From: Clostridia bacterium
Lineage (GTDB): Bacteria > Bacillota > Clostridia > Oscillospirales > Acutalibacteraceae
Direction of reading: 5' to 3'
DNA: 46,090 nucleotides
Assembly (NCBI GenBank): GCA_017474045.1
Contig: JAFUHX010000064.1
Coordinates: 1 to 46,090 of the forward strand
The notes beneath the pieces are model-generated. The model had not been told where the DNA came from and did not search any database. It saw only the letters and a list, made by a program, of their open reading frames with translations. Position numbers and translations under genes: made by a program. How positions within the stretch are numbered: position 1 is the first letter of the stretch; every line of letters begins with the position of its first letter. This document shows, piece by piece, positions 1 to 6,907 of this stretch.

Positions 1-110
1 CCTGGAATGAGCCCTTTTAAGGGTAGCAAGTAACAATCCTACGCAGTTGGCAGTCGTACTTACGCGTTAACGCGTACCGCGAAGAACAGAGGGCTATGCC
101 CGCATGTGAA
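1..110 (+). other. 3' end of an unidentified structured RNA or transposon end
   Basis: No gene is supported here. The stretch is G+C-richer than its surroundings and full of short self-complementary pieces: a perfect 16-bp palindrome TACGCGTTAACGCGTA at 61-76, a small gggc-tat-gccc hairpin near 91-101, and a cccttttaaggg stem near 13-24. It runs straight into the hairpin at 112-134. It could be the 3' end of a plus-strand non-coding RNA, or the right end of an IS200/IS605-type element (one frame would end a protein at 31-33 and be followed by a subterminal hairpin). The part needed to decide lies outside the window. Confidence 0.3.
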
Positions 111-111
111 A

Positions 112-134
112 AACCACGCGTTTGACGCGTGGTT
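112..134. terminator. Hairpin, probable bidirectional terminator
   Basis: A perfect 10-bp stem (AACCACGCGT / ACGCGTGGTT) with a 3-nt loop. Read on the minus strand it is followed by five T residues and lies 8 bp beyond the stop codon of the SanA-like gene, as expected of an intrinsic terminator. On the plus strand the T tract is weaker, but it would also close whatever transcript enters from the left. Confidence 0.6.
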
Positions 135-141
135 GTTTATT

Positions 142-747
142 TCAGTCAACCATACATTTTAAAAAGTCTTTGTTTCTTGCAAGAACTTCTCTTAAAGACC
201 ATAATATCTGTTTCGGATAAAACGGCAACCACGCCTCATAACCATAGGCATCAAGGTCCAGACTTTCAGCAATATATAAAGCCCTTGAAAGATGATAAGG
301 CTGAGTAATTATTAGAACTTTTTTCACAGAAAAAGAGTTTTTTGCATTATAAATACTTTCATAAGTTGAAAATCCGACTATATCAAGAGTAATATCTTTT
401 TCTTCAACACCATTATTAATTGCTAACTGATTCATCACTCCCGGCTCATCATAGGTTTCTCCGCTTCTGTCACCTGAAAGAAGAAGTTTTTCTGCTTCGG
501 TTTTTAAAAAGACTTCACTTCCTGCCTTAACTCGTTCATAAAGCATGTGAGACGGTGTTCCGTCAGGCTTTACTCCGCAACCGAGAACAAGAACACAATC
601 GAAATCACCGATTTCAACTGCCTCTTCCAAGCTTAATACTTTATCTTTCTGTGAGCCGATTATATAAAAATTAACAGTTAAGGCATAGGCTGAGACAAGG
701 CAAAAACATATTATTAATAGAATAAATAATTTCTTGAATTTTCTCAT
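142..747 (-). CDS. SanA/YdcF-like DUF218 membrane-anchored protein
   Basis: A 201-residue protein with a Lys/Arg-rich start and one hydrophobic segment (about residues 7-27), so it is probably held in the membrane with the rest outside. The body has the DUF218 pattern: a beta strand ending VLVLGCGVKPDGTPS (about 52-66), LLLSGD (about 88-93), a conserved acidic YDEPGVM stretch and YHLSRA (about 151-156). Members of this family (SanA, YdcF) are linked to envelope barrier function and possibly nucleotide or lipid-precursor binding, but no reaction is established. It is a single-gene transcript with its own promoter at 778-805 and a hairpin terminator just beyond the stop. The family call is firm; the role is not known. 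Confidence 0.8.
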   Translation of the reverse strand: MRKFKKLFILLIICFCLVSAYALTVNFYIIGSQKDKVLSLEEAVEIGDFDCVLVLGCGVKPDGTPSHMLYERVKAGSEVFLKTEAEKLLLSGDRSGETYDEPGVMNQLAINNGVEEKDITLDIVGFSTYESIYNAKNSFSVKKVLIITQPYHLSRALYIAESLDLDAYGYEAWLPFYPKQILWSLREVLARNKDFLKCMVD

Positions 748-777
748 TTTTCCACTTCTTTTCGTTGTTTTTCACTT

Positions 778-805
778 ATTATAAACGGAAAAACTCGCCG
801 GTCAA
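778..805 (-). promoter_or_regulatory. Sigma-A promoter for the SanA-like gene
   Basis: Minus-strand TTGACC (805-800), a 16-bp spacer and TATAAT (783-778). The predicted transcript start lies about 25 nt ahead of the ATG at 747. Confidence 0.55.
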
Positions 806-863
806 TAGAATCAAAACAAAAGTAATATAATTTTAAGAAACTAAACTCTTTTTTAATAAAAAA

Positions 864-888
864 TCCGCCCTGTTAAAAACAAGGCGGA
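864..888 (-). terminator. Intrinsic terminator after the ketopantoate-reductase-like gene
   Basis: TCCGCC.T / AAGGCGGA stem with an A/T loop; on the minus strand it is followed by a T-rich run. It lies directly downstream of the stop codon at 895. Confidence 0.65.
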
Positions 889-894
889 AAACCA

Positions 895-1917
895 TCAGCG
901 AATCATTCCGCTGAATTCTGCAAGATTTTCAGGATCGACTTTTCTTTCTCCTCTTTCAATTTCATGAATCATCTCAACAAGCTTTGTGTTTACCGGTGTT
1001 GCAACACCATATTTTTTGCCGTTTACAACAAAGAAGCCGTTGAGGATGTTAATTTCAGTAATTTCACCTGCTTCAATAGACTGAAGGGTTGAGGGTTTAA
1101 CATCAGCATACTTGAGCTTTGCAACGAGCTTGACAACAAAGCGACAGATTGCATTATAAGGAGCGTTGTTCATAAGCATAAGCATTCTGTATTCAAGAAG
1201 CTTACCATATTTGGGAACCTTGATTCCCATTGCCTTTGCAACATACATACCTTCACGTGCAATAGCAAGGAAAAGCTTTCCTGCTCTCGGATCATCCATT
1301 ATATTGCCGAGGGTTTTTCCTGTAATACCGGCAACGGCATTGATACAAGAATTAATTATAAGCTTTGAATACTGACGTCCCTTAATATCCATTGTAATCT
1401 GAGCAGGAACAACATGGCTGAGCATTTCTGCAAACTTTTCAAGAGTTGCAGTTTTTCTTCCGTCAAGCATTCCGACATAGTATTCACCAAGACTTGTCAT
1501 TGTAACATCATTATCAGCATTTCTTGTTGCACCAAAACCGATCATACAGCCAACTGCTTTGTCTCTGCCAACGATTTCAGCAAGCTCTTCTGTAAGTATT
1601 CCGTTTTGCATACCAACAATAATTCCGTTATCAGCAAGATAAGGAAGAATCATCTTTGCACTTGCTGCAACGTGAGCATACTTTGTTGCAATGATGATGA
1701 TGTCAAACTTTTCGTCACCGAACTCAGAAACCTCATGGTAACATTTAAAGTCAACATGGTGCTCACCCTTTGCACCGTGAAGATAGAAGCCTTTTGTTTC
1801 AATAAGCTCCTTGATTTCGGGAATATGACACTTGATTCTAATGTCATAACCCTCTTTTTTGAGAAGTACAGCTACGGTACCACCGATTGCACCTGCTCCA
1901 ACTACAAGAACTTTCAT
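895..1917 (-). CDS. Ketopantoate reductase family protein (PanE/ApbA-like)
   Basis: A 340-residue NAD(P)H-dependent oxidoreductase. It opens with a Rossmann strand and GxGxxG loop (KVLVVGAGAIGG), has the middle FDIIIIATKY and VGMQNGI strands of the family, the Lys-containing helix YSKLIINSCINAV in the C-terminal domain, and the late IEAGEITEINILNG segment that carries the catalytic Glu region. PanE reduces 2-dehydropantoate to pantoate for CoA synthesis, but the family also contains enzymes with other substrates, so panE itself is not asserted. Start: an ATG five codons upstream (1932) overlaps the GGAGG box; the ATG at 1917 sits 8 nt after that box and begins exactly at the Rossmann strand, so it is preferred. 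It is probably co-transcribed with the DUF2804 gene 25 bp upstream. Confidence 0.85.
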   Translation of the reverse strand: MKVLVVGAGAIGGTVAVLLKKEGYDIRIKCHIPEIKELIETKGFYLHGAKGEHHVDFKCYHEVSEFGDEKFDIIIIATKYAHVAASAKMILPYLADNGIIVGMQNGILTEELAEIVGRDKAVGCMIGFGATRNADNDVTMTSLGEYYVGMLDGRKTATLEKFAEMLSHVVPAQITMDIKGRQYSKLIINSCINAVAGITGKTLGNIMDDPRAGKLFLAIAREGMYVAKAMGIKVPKYGKLLEYRMLMLMNNAPYNAICRFVVKLVAKLKYADVKPSTLQSIEAGEITEINILNGFFVVNGKKYGVATPVNTKLVEMIHEIERGERKVDPENLAEFSGMIR

Positions 1918-1942
1918 TTTTAAATCCTCCATAATATTAAAA

Positions 1943-2974
1943 TTAATATTTCATTCTTACTCTTTCAGCAAAACACATCACATCTTTAAGTTCAAGAACG
2001 GTTCCGTCATCAAGAACGGCTTTTCCACTCATTCTTCCGAAGACCTGATGTTGATCTGTTTCAATAACCTTAAGGCTGATTCTTGCTGCTCTGTCAATAA
2101 CGGGCTTAAAATCCATTTCAAAACGTCCGTCGCTGGAAGTAAAAGTCCATGGATCAGTATAGCTTGTTGAGGGAATATTGAAAGTAACGTCATCAAGCTT
2201 GTGGGCTACTCCGTCATAGAAAAGAATATTTTCGCTGGCTGCTGTTGTGTCACCAAAGCCATAACCGATATTAAAGCCGAAGGGTTTTCCGTTTATCCAA
2301 GCGTTACCGCTTCCCCAATTCCAAGTGTTATCATAAGTCCAGACACCGCGACCCCAGTCAAGAGTTCCGAAATCTGTTTCAGGGTTGAATTCATATCTTA
2401 CGCCATCAAACTCTGCATATCCGGAAGCCCTCATGCAGTTGATTTTCTGGTTATAATAGAAAGCCTTTTTACTCTCTTTCCAAGGAGTTGCAATAACCAT
2501 AGTATCCATAGGAGGTTGATCAAGATAAATATCAACCTTCAGAGTTTTTTTGTCTTTGAAGTTTCTGTATTCACCGTAAATGTGGCGGGTTCTTCCATCG
2601 TTAATAAAATCCATATCAAGAGTTTTGTCATGATAATGAATATCGCCCTTTTCAGAAGTCGGCGGCAGCTTATATTTTCCCATTGGGAAGAAATTGAGAA
2701 CGGAGTTAGTGTGTTCCCACGGATTTTCTTCATCAAAAACAAGAAGTGAGGCTGATTGCATACCGATATATCCATCATCAGATAGAGTCAGCGCAACAGC
2801 GTGTTTATCTGAAAGAATTAGATAATAATCCCACTCTTTGATTTTGAATTTGGGAGCAGCTATTGCATCTCTGTTATAAGTCTGGATAAGACTTTTTGAC
2901 CAACCCGGTTCAGCAAGGGTTCCGTCAGCGTTAAGAAGATTATGCTTAGTTGTTACTTCATGATTTCTCGCCAT
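1943..2974 (-). CDS. DUF2804 family protein
   Basis: A 343-residue protein that matches what is known of DUF2804: a soluble, all-beta-looking sequence rich in aromatic residues and Gly, with conserved-looking blocks such as DWGRGVWTYDNTWNWGSG (about 215-232) and FGFNIGYGFGD shortly after. The fold resembles lipocalin-like hydroxyneurosporene synthase/AttH relatives, but no biochemical function is established. Start: the reading frame is open 15 codons further, but ATG 2974 has a GGAGA box 7 nt upstream, which decides it. The gene is first in a two-gene transcript with the ketopantoate-reductase-like gene and lies divergent from serC. No transmembrane segment or signal peptide is visible. Confidence 0.75.
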   Translation of the reverse strand: MARNHEVTTKHNLLNADGTLAEPGWSKSLIQTYNRDAIAAPKFKIKEWDYYLILSDKHAVALTLSDDGYIGMQSASLLVFDEENPWEHTNSVLNFFPMGKYKLPPTSEKGDIHYHDKTLDMDFINDGRTRHIYGEYRNFKDKKTLKVDIYLDQPPMDTMVIATPWKESKKAFYYNQKINCMRASGYAEFDGVRYEFNPETDFGTLDWGRGVWTYDNTWNWGSGNAWINGKPFGFNIGYGFGDTTAASENILFYDGVAHKLDDVTFNIPSTSYTDPWTFTSSDGRFEMDFKPVIDRAARISLKVIETDQHQVFGRMSGKAVLDDGTVLELKDVMCFAERVRMKY

Positions 2975-3117
2975 TGAAAATTCTCCTTTCGTTTTATATC
3001 TCGGAAAATTATATAACATTTTCTATAAATTATAAAGCGAATTCAAAAAATTCATCTTAATAAACAAAAAAATCAATAAGTTTTTGTATATTTTCTCAAA
3101 AAAACGGCTATTTTCAT

Positions 3118-3146
3118 TTGACATATTACTTAAATTTTTTTATAAT
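3118..3146 (+). promoter_or_regulatory. Sigma-A promoter of serC
   Basis: A consensus TTGACA (3118-3123), 17-bp spacer and TATAAT (3141-3146). Predicted start about 35 nt ahead of the serC ATG. Confidence 0.8.
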
Positions 3147-3187
3147 ATTAAATAACATTTAAAAAATTACCTTTGGAGGTTATTATT

Positions 3188-4270
3188 ATGTCAAGAGTAT
3201 ATAATTTTTCAGCCGGCCCTTCAATGCTTCCTGAAGAGGTTTTGAAAAAAGCAGCAGACGAAATGATGGATTATCAGGGCTGCGGTCAGAGCGTTATGGA
3301 AATGTCACACCGTTCAAAAGTTTATCAATCAATTATTGATGAAGCTGAAGCAATTCTTCGCAGACTTATGAACATTCCCGAAAACTATAAAGTCATGTTT
3401 CTTCAGGGCGGTGCTTCAACTCAGTTTGCCGCCATTCCCCTCAACTTCATGAACGGAAGCGGAAAAGCTGACTACATTATTACAGGTCAATGGGCTAAAA
3501 AGGCTTTTGCTGAAGCACAGAAATACGGCGACGCTAAAGCAGTTGCTTCTTCAGCCGACAAAACTTTTTCCTATATTCCCAAAACAAATCGCTCTGATTT
3601 CAGAGAAGATGCTGACTATGCTTATATCTGCATGAACAACACAATTTACGGAACAGTATTCAAAGAATTACCTGACACCGGTGACGTTCCTCTTATTGCA
3701 GACATTTCTTCTTGTTTCCTTTCTGAGCCTATTGATGTTTCAAAATTTGCTGTAATTTATGGAGGAGCTCAGAAAAACGTTGCTCCTGCAGGTTTGACCA
3801 TTGTTATTGCCAGAGAAGATCTTCTCGGCAACGCAAGAGATATTACCCCCACTATGCTTGACTACAAAATTCACGCAGACAACGGCTCAATGTATAACAC
3901 TCCTCCTTGCTACACTATTTATATCTGCAAGCTTGTTCTTGAGTGGATTGAAAAGCTTGGCGGTCTTGAGAAGATGAAAGAAAGAAACGAAAAGAAAGCT
4001 AAGATTCTTTATGATTTTCTTGATTCAAGCAAAATGTTCCGCGGAACCGTTGTTCCTGAAGACCGTTCTCTTATGAATGTTCCCTTTGTAACAGACAGCG
4101 AGGAACTGAACGCAAAATTCATCAAGGAAGCCACAGAGCTTGGATTTGTTAACCTTAAAGGACACAGAACTGTTGGCGGAATGAGAGCTTCAATTTATAA
4201 CGCTATGCCTATTGAAGGTGTTGAAAAGCTTGTTGAATTCATGAAAAAATTCGAAGCCGAAAACGCATAA
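3188..4270 (+). CDS. serC: Phosphoserine aminotransferase
   Basis: A 360-residue PLP enzyme that transaminates 3-phosphohydroxypyruvate to O-phosphoserine, the second step of serine synthesis in the cytosol; the same fold also serves pyridoxal phosphate synthesis in some bacteria. It starts with the family hallmark RVYNFSAGPSMLPEEVL, has MFLQGGASTQFAAIP for phosphate and cofactor contact, DISSCFLSEPIDV, and the PLP lysine in YGGAQKNVAPAG. Length equals the usual 360. Start: TTG at 3173 is part of the Shine-Dalgarno region; ATG 3188 follows GGAGG by 8 nt and begins the family motif. Transcribed alone from the consensus promoter at 3118-3146 and closed by the hairpin at 4301-4340. No serA or serB lies nearby. 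Confidence 0.97.
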   Translation: MSRVYNFSAGPSMLPEEVLKKAADEMMDYQGCGQSVMEMSHRSKVYQSIIDEAEAILRRLMNIPENYKVMFLQGGASTQFAAIPLNFMNGSGKADYIITGQWAKKAFAEAQKYGDAKAVASSADKTFSYIPKTNRSDFREDADYAYICMNNTIYGTVFKELPDTGDVPLIADISSCFLSEPIDVSKFAVIYGGAQKNVAPAGLTIVIAREDLLGNARDITPTMLDYKIHADNGSMYNTPPCYTIYICKLVLEWIEKLGGLEKMKERNEKKAKILYDFLDSSKMFRGTVVPEDRSLMNVPFVTDSEELNAKFIKEATELGFVNLKGHRTVGGMRASIYNAMPIEGVEKLVEFMKKFEAENA

Positions 4271-4300
4271 GCTTTATTTAAGGCTTAATTAAAATATCAA

Positions 4301-4340
4301 AACTCCTGAGACTTATGAATCTTTGTCTCAGGAGTTTTCT
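4301..4340. terminator. Bidirectional terminator between serC and the esterase
   Basis: AACTCCTGAGAC / GTCTCAGGAGTT, a perfect 12-bp stem with a 12-nt loop, followed by TTCTTTT on the plus strand and preceded by an A-rich tract that serves as T tract on the minus strand. It separates two convergent genes. Confidence 0.85.
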
Positions 4341-4341
4341 T

Positions 4342-5265
4342 TTAAACATTATCTCTTATAAACTTTTTTGTTTTCAAAAGGCAATCTTTTCCGGAGCCGG
4401 CTTTGGTAAACAGCGCACCTCCATGAACACAAGAAAGACCACTGCAAGTATATGTCATATTTGAAACGCCGTTTTCATTAAGTTTTTCAGAGAGCCACTG
4501 ACCGTTTGGCTTAAGTCTGTCAGCCGAAGATGAAATAATAACGCTCTTTGGAAAATATTCCGTAACATAATTTAACGGAGCATATTTTCTTCCTTCGGCG
4601 CTTTTAAGAAAATCAGGAACCTCTTTGTAGCCGCCGTCACTAATACACATACAGAAATTTTGCATATTGGGAAATTTCAAAGAGAGAAGTCTCTCTGTGT
4701 CAAAAATACCACTAAGAAAAACACATGCCTTGGCTTTAAATTCGTCTTTATATTTAAAATCCGGAGCAAAATTTTCATAAACGTCTCTATTACCCCATGC
4801 AGCCGCAAGAAAAGCGGCAATATGCGCTCCTGCCGACTCTCCTGCAAGAACAATTCTGTCCATATCAAGATTAAATTCATCTTTCAGATCATAAAGCCTT
4901 TCAACTGCTTTAAAACAATCATAAAGTTGCTTTTTGAAGGGATAATTTTCTCCGTAGTGATAATTTACATTAACTGCCGCAAAGCCTTCATTTACCCAAT
5001 TATTGCAATAAAACTGGCGTGAGCATTTCATTCCGCTTGTATAACCGCCACCGTGAAAATAAACAAAAACCGGCTTTTTCTTAGATTTCTTTCCCTTTTT
5101 ATAAGCAATATTAAATCTGTTTCTTCTATGGTCACCATAGCTTATGTCTTTTTCAACAACAATTCCCTTTGATGATTCATAAAACAGAAACCATAAGCCA
5201 TACTCGCCCAGATTCTGTCCCCATTCAAGAGCTTTTAAAACTGCAACATCCTTTTTACTTCTCAT
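4342..5265 (-). CDS. Alpha/beta hydrolase, HSL-type esterase/lipase
   Basis: A 307-residue cytosolic hydrolase of the hormone-sensitive-lipase/BD-FAE type. The oxyanion loop HGGGYTSG follows strand VFVYF, the nucleophile elbow is GESAGA, the acid is in SSSADRLKPNG and the catalytic His is in CVHGG near the C-terminus, so the full triad is present. Enzymes of this group cleave small carboxylic esters, for example acetyl groups on carbohydrates or acylated metabolites; the substrate cannot be read. Start: a GTG 12 codons upstream (5301) lacks a good ribosome site; ATG 5265 has AGGTGG 5 nt ahead and is preferred. It stands alone, convergent with serC and divergent from the MATE-GH3 operon. Confidence 0.82.
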   Translation of the reverse strand: MRSKKDVAVLKALEWGQNLGEYGLWFLFYESSKGIVVEKDISYGDHRRNRFNIAYKKGKKSKKKPVFVYFHGGGYTSGMKCSRQFYCNNWVNEGFAAVNVNYHYGENYPFKKQLYDCFKAVERLYDLKDEFNLDMDRIVLAGESAGAHIAAFLAAAWGNRDVYENFAPDFKYKDEFKAKACVFLSGIFDTERLLSLKFPNMQNFCMCISDGGYKEVPDFLKSAEGRKYAPLNYVTEYFPKSVIISSSADRLKPNGQWLSEKLNENGVSNMTYTCSGLSCVHGGALFTKAGSGKDCLLKTKKFIRDNV

Positions 5266-5399
5266 AACTTCCACCTGCCACTTTTTTAAAAATTTTACCA
5301 CCGAACAAGACCTTAATCAATCGTTATATTCAACAAATGTTTTGTTAATAATTTTATACTGTTTTTTTCGTGATTAAATATGTATCAGACTGGTTTTTA

Positions 5400-5428
5400 T
5401 TGACAGTATGTTAATTAAAAGATATAAT
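5400..5428 (+). promoter_or_regulatory. Sigma-A promoter of the MATE-GH3 operon
   Basis: Perfect TTGACA (5400-5405), 17-bp spacer and TATAAT (5423-5428); the Shine-Dalgarno AGGAGG follows at 5446-5451. The leader is too short to hold a riboswitch. Confidence 0.85.
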
Positions 5429-5457
5429 AACTATGTATGTATTATAGGAGGACGGTT

Positions 5458-6894
5458 ATGCTAAAGGATTTTTTTGGAGATAAACCATTTTGGAAAATAT
5501 CTCTTAAACTTGCAATTCCCATTGCCATTCAGAATATGCTGACAAGTTCATTTGCTCTTATTGACACTCTAATGGTCAGCAGATTAGGAGACATTGCTCT
5601 TTCTTCAGTTGGAATGGCAGGTCAATGGAATTGGCTTTTAAACCTAGTCAGCTTCGGACTTTGCTCAGGAATGTCGGTTCTTGCAGCTCAATATTGGGGT
5701 GTTGGCGACAAAAAATCAATGAGAAAGGTTTTTGGAATAGCTTTAATTGCAAGCCTTTTTGTTTCAGTTTTTTTCGCTTCTGTGGGACTACTTATCCCCG
5801 AGAAAATCATATATATTTTTAATAAGGACTCAAATGTTATTGCTTCAGGCAGTCAGTACATGCAGATTGCTTGTCTCGGCTACCCTGCTGTTGCTTTAAA
5901 TATTATTATGTCAGGTTTTTTAAGAAACATTGAAAAGGTTAAGGTTCCGATGTATGTTTCTGCAATAACAACCATTCTTAACGCTTTTATGAATTATTGC
6001 TTCATTTTTGGAAAATTCGGAGCTAAAGAAATGGGAGTCAGCGGTGCTGCTCTTGCAACTTGTCTTTCTGCATGGATGGGACCTGTTCTTCTTTTGATTA
6101 TTTCTATTATTCAAAAAAACGAAATGGTCAAAAATATCAAAGATATTATTTCATTTAATTTAGATTTAATTAAGCTTTTCTTAAAAAGAGCCATGCCGGT
6201 TGTTTTCAATGAATCAGTCTGGGCTTTGGGAATTGTTATTTTAAACACGATATATTCTAATATGGGCTATGAATACTATGCCGCTGTTACAATTCTTAAA
6301 ACGATGACAGATTTATCCTTTGCCTTTTTTGTTGGCTTGGGAAATGCCTGCGTTATTATGGTGGGCAAATCTGTTGGTTCAGGAAAAATTGAAAGAGCAG
6401 TTACCGATTCAAAAAGATTTTCTTTTATTATCCCTGCTATAGCCCTTTTAATAGGTTCTCTTATGGCTATTTTTAAAACACCGCTTATTTCAATTTTTAA
6501 CACCGGTGAGAATATTTCAGAAATAACTCTTTTAACAGCCCAGGCTATAGTTGTCTTCACCGGATTAGAAATGGCTTTGAGAATGATTCCTTATGTTCAG
6601 GTTGTTGGTGTTTTTCGTTCAGGCGGTGACACATTAATCGGAATGATTTGTGATGTTTCAAGCCTTTGGTTTTTGTCGATTCCCGCTGCGGCATTGGCTT
6701 GTTACATCTTTAACCTCCCCTTTTTAGCTGTTTTTGTTTTAGCTTATCTCGCCGAAGACATTCCGAAGGCAATTTTTTGTTTAGTCCATTTTAAATCTTT
6801 GAAATGGTTAAAGCCGGTAACAGATGAAGGAATTGCCGGTAAAAACGAATATATGTTAAAAAACAATAAAACCAATAAAGTAAAATTACATTAA
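5458..6894 (+). CDS. MATE family efflux transporter
   Basis: A 478-residue membrane protein with about twelve hydrophobic segments in two related halves, as in multidrug and toxin extrusion exporters driven by Na+ or H+. The family opening is visible (KISLKLAIPIAIQNMLTSSFALIDTLMVSRLG, then a VGMAGQ loop in the first half), and the second half repeats it (LFLKRAMPVVFNESVWALG). Start: ATG 5458 lies 6 nt after AGGAGG; an upstream in-frame start has no such box. The stop is 13 nt ahead of the GH3 start, with the GH3 Shine-Dalgarno sequence right after the stop, so the two are one operon. Export of a toxic aglycone released by the glucosidase would fit but is only inference. Confidence 0.9.
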   Translation: MLKDFFGDKPFWKISLKLAIPIAIQNMLTSSFALIDTLMVSRLGDIALSSVGMAGQWNWLLNLVSFGLCSGMSVLAAQYWGVGDKKSMRKVFGIALIASLFVSVFFASVGLLIPEKIIYIFNKDSNVIASGSQYMQIACLGYPAVALNIIMSGFLRNIEKVKVPMYVSAITTILNAFMNYCFIFGKFGAKEMGVSGAALATCLSAWMGPVLLLIISIIQKNEMVKNIKDIISFNLDLIKLFLKRAMPVVFNESVWALGIVILNTIYSNMGYEYYAAVTILKTMTDLSFAFFVGLGNACVIMVGKSVGSGKIERAVTDSKRFSFIIPAIALLIGSLMAIFKTPLISIFNTGENISEITLLTAQAIVVFTGLEMALRMIPYVQVVGVFRSGGDTLIGMICDVSSLWFLSIPAAALACYIFNLPFLAVFVLAYLAEDIPKAIFCLVHFKSLKWLKPVTDEGIAGKNEYMLKNNKTNKVKLH

Positions 6895-6907
6895 GGAGGA
6901 AATATTC

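Noticed and set aside
1-134. 6S RNA or tmRNA 3' end
   Set aside because: No recognisable tRNA-like end or 6S closing stem is visible in the part available; kept only as an unidentified structured end.
1414-1923. A 169-codon plus-strand frame opposite the ketopantoate-reductase-like gene
   Set aside because: Its Cys/Asn/Ser-rich product is typical of an antisense shadow; the opposite frame encodes a clear enzyme.
5302-5457. A riboswitch ahead of the MATE gene
   Set aside because: The promoter at 5400-5428 leaves a leader of only about 25 nt, too short for an aptamer.
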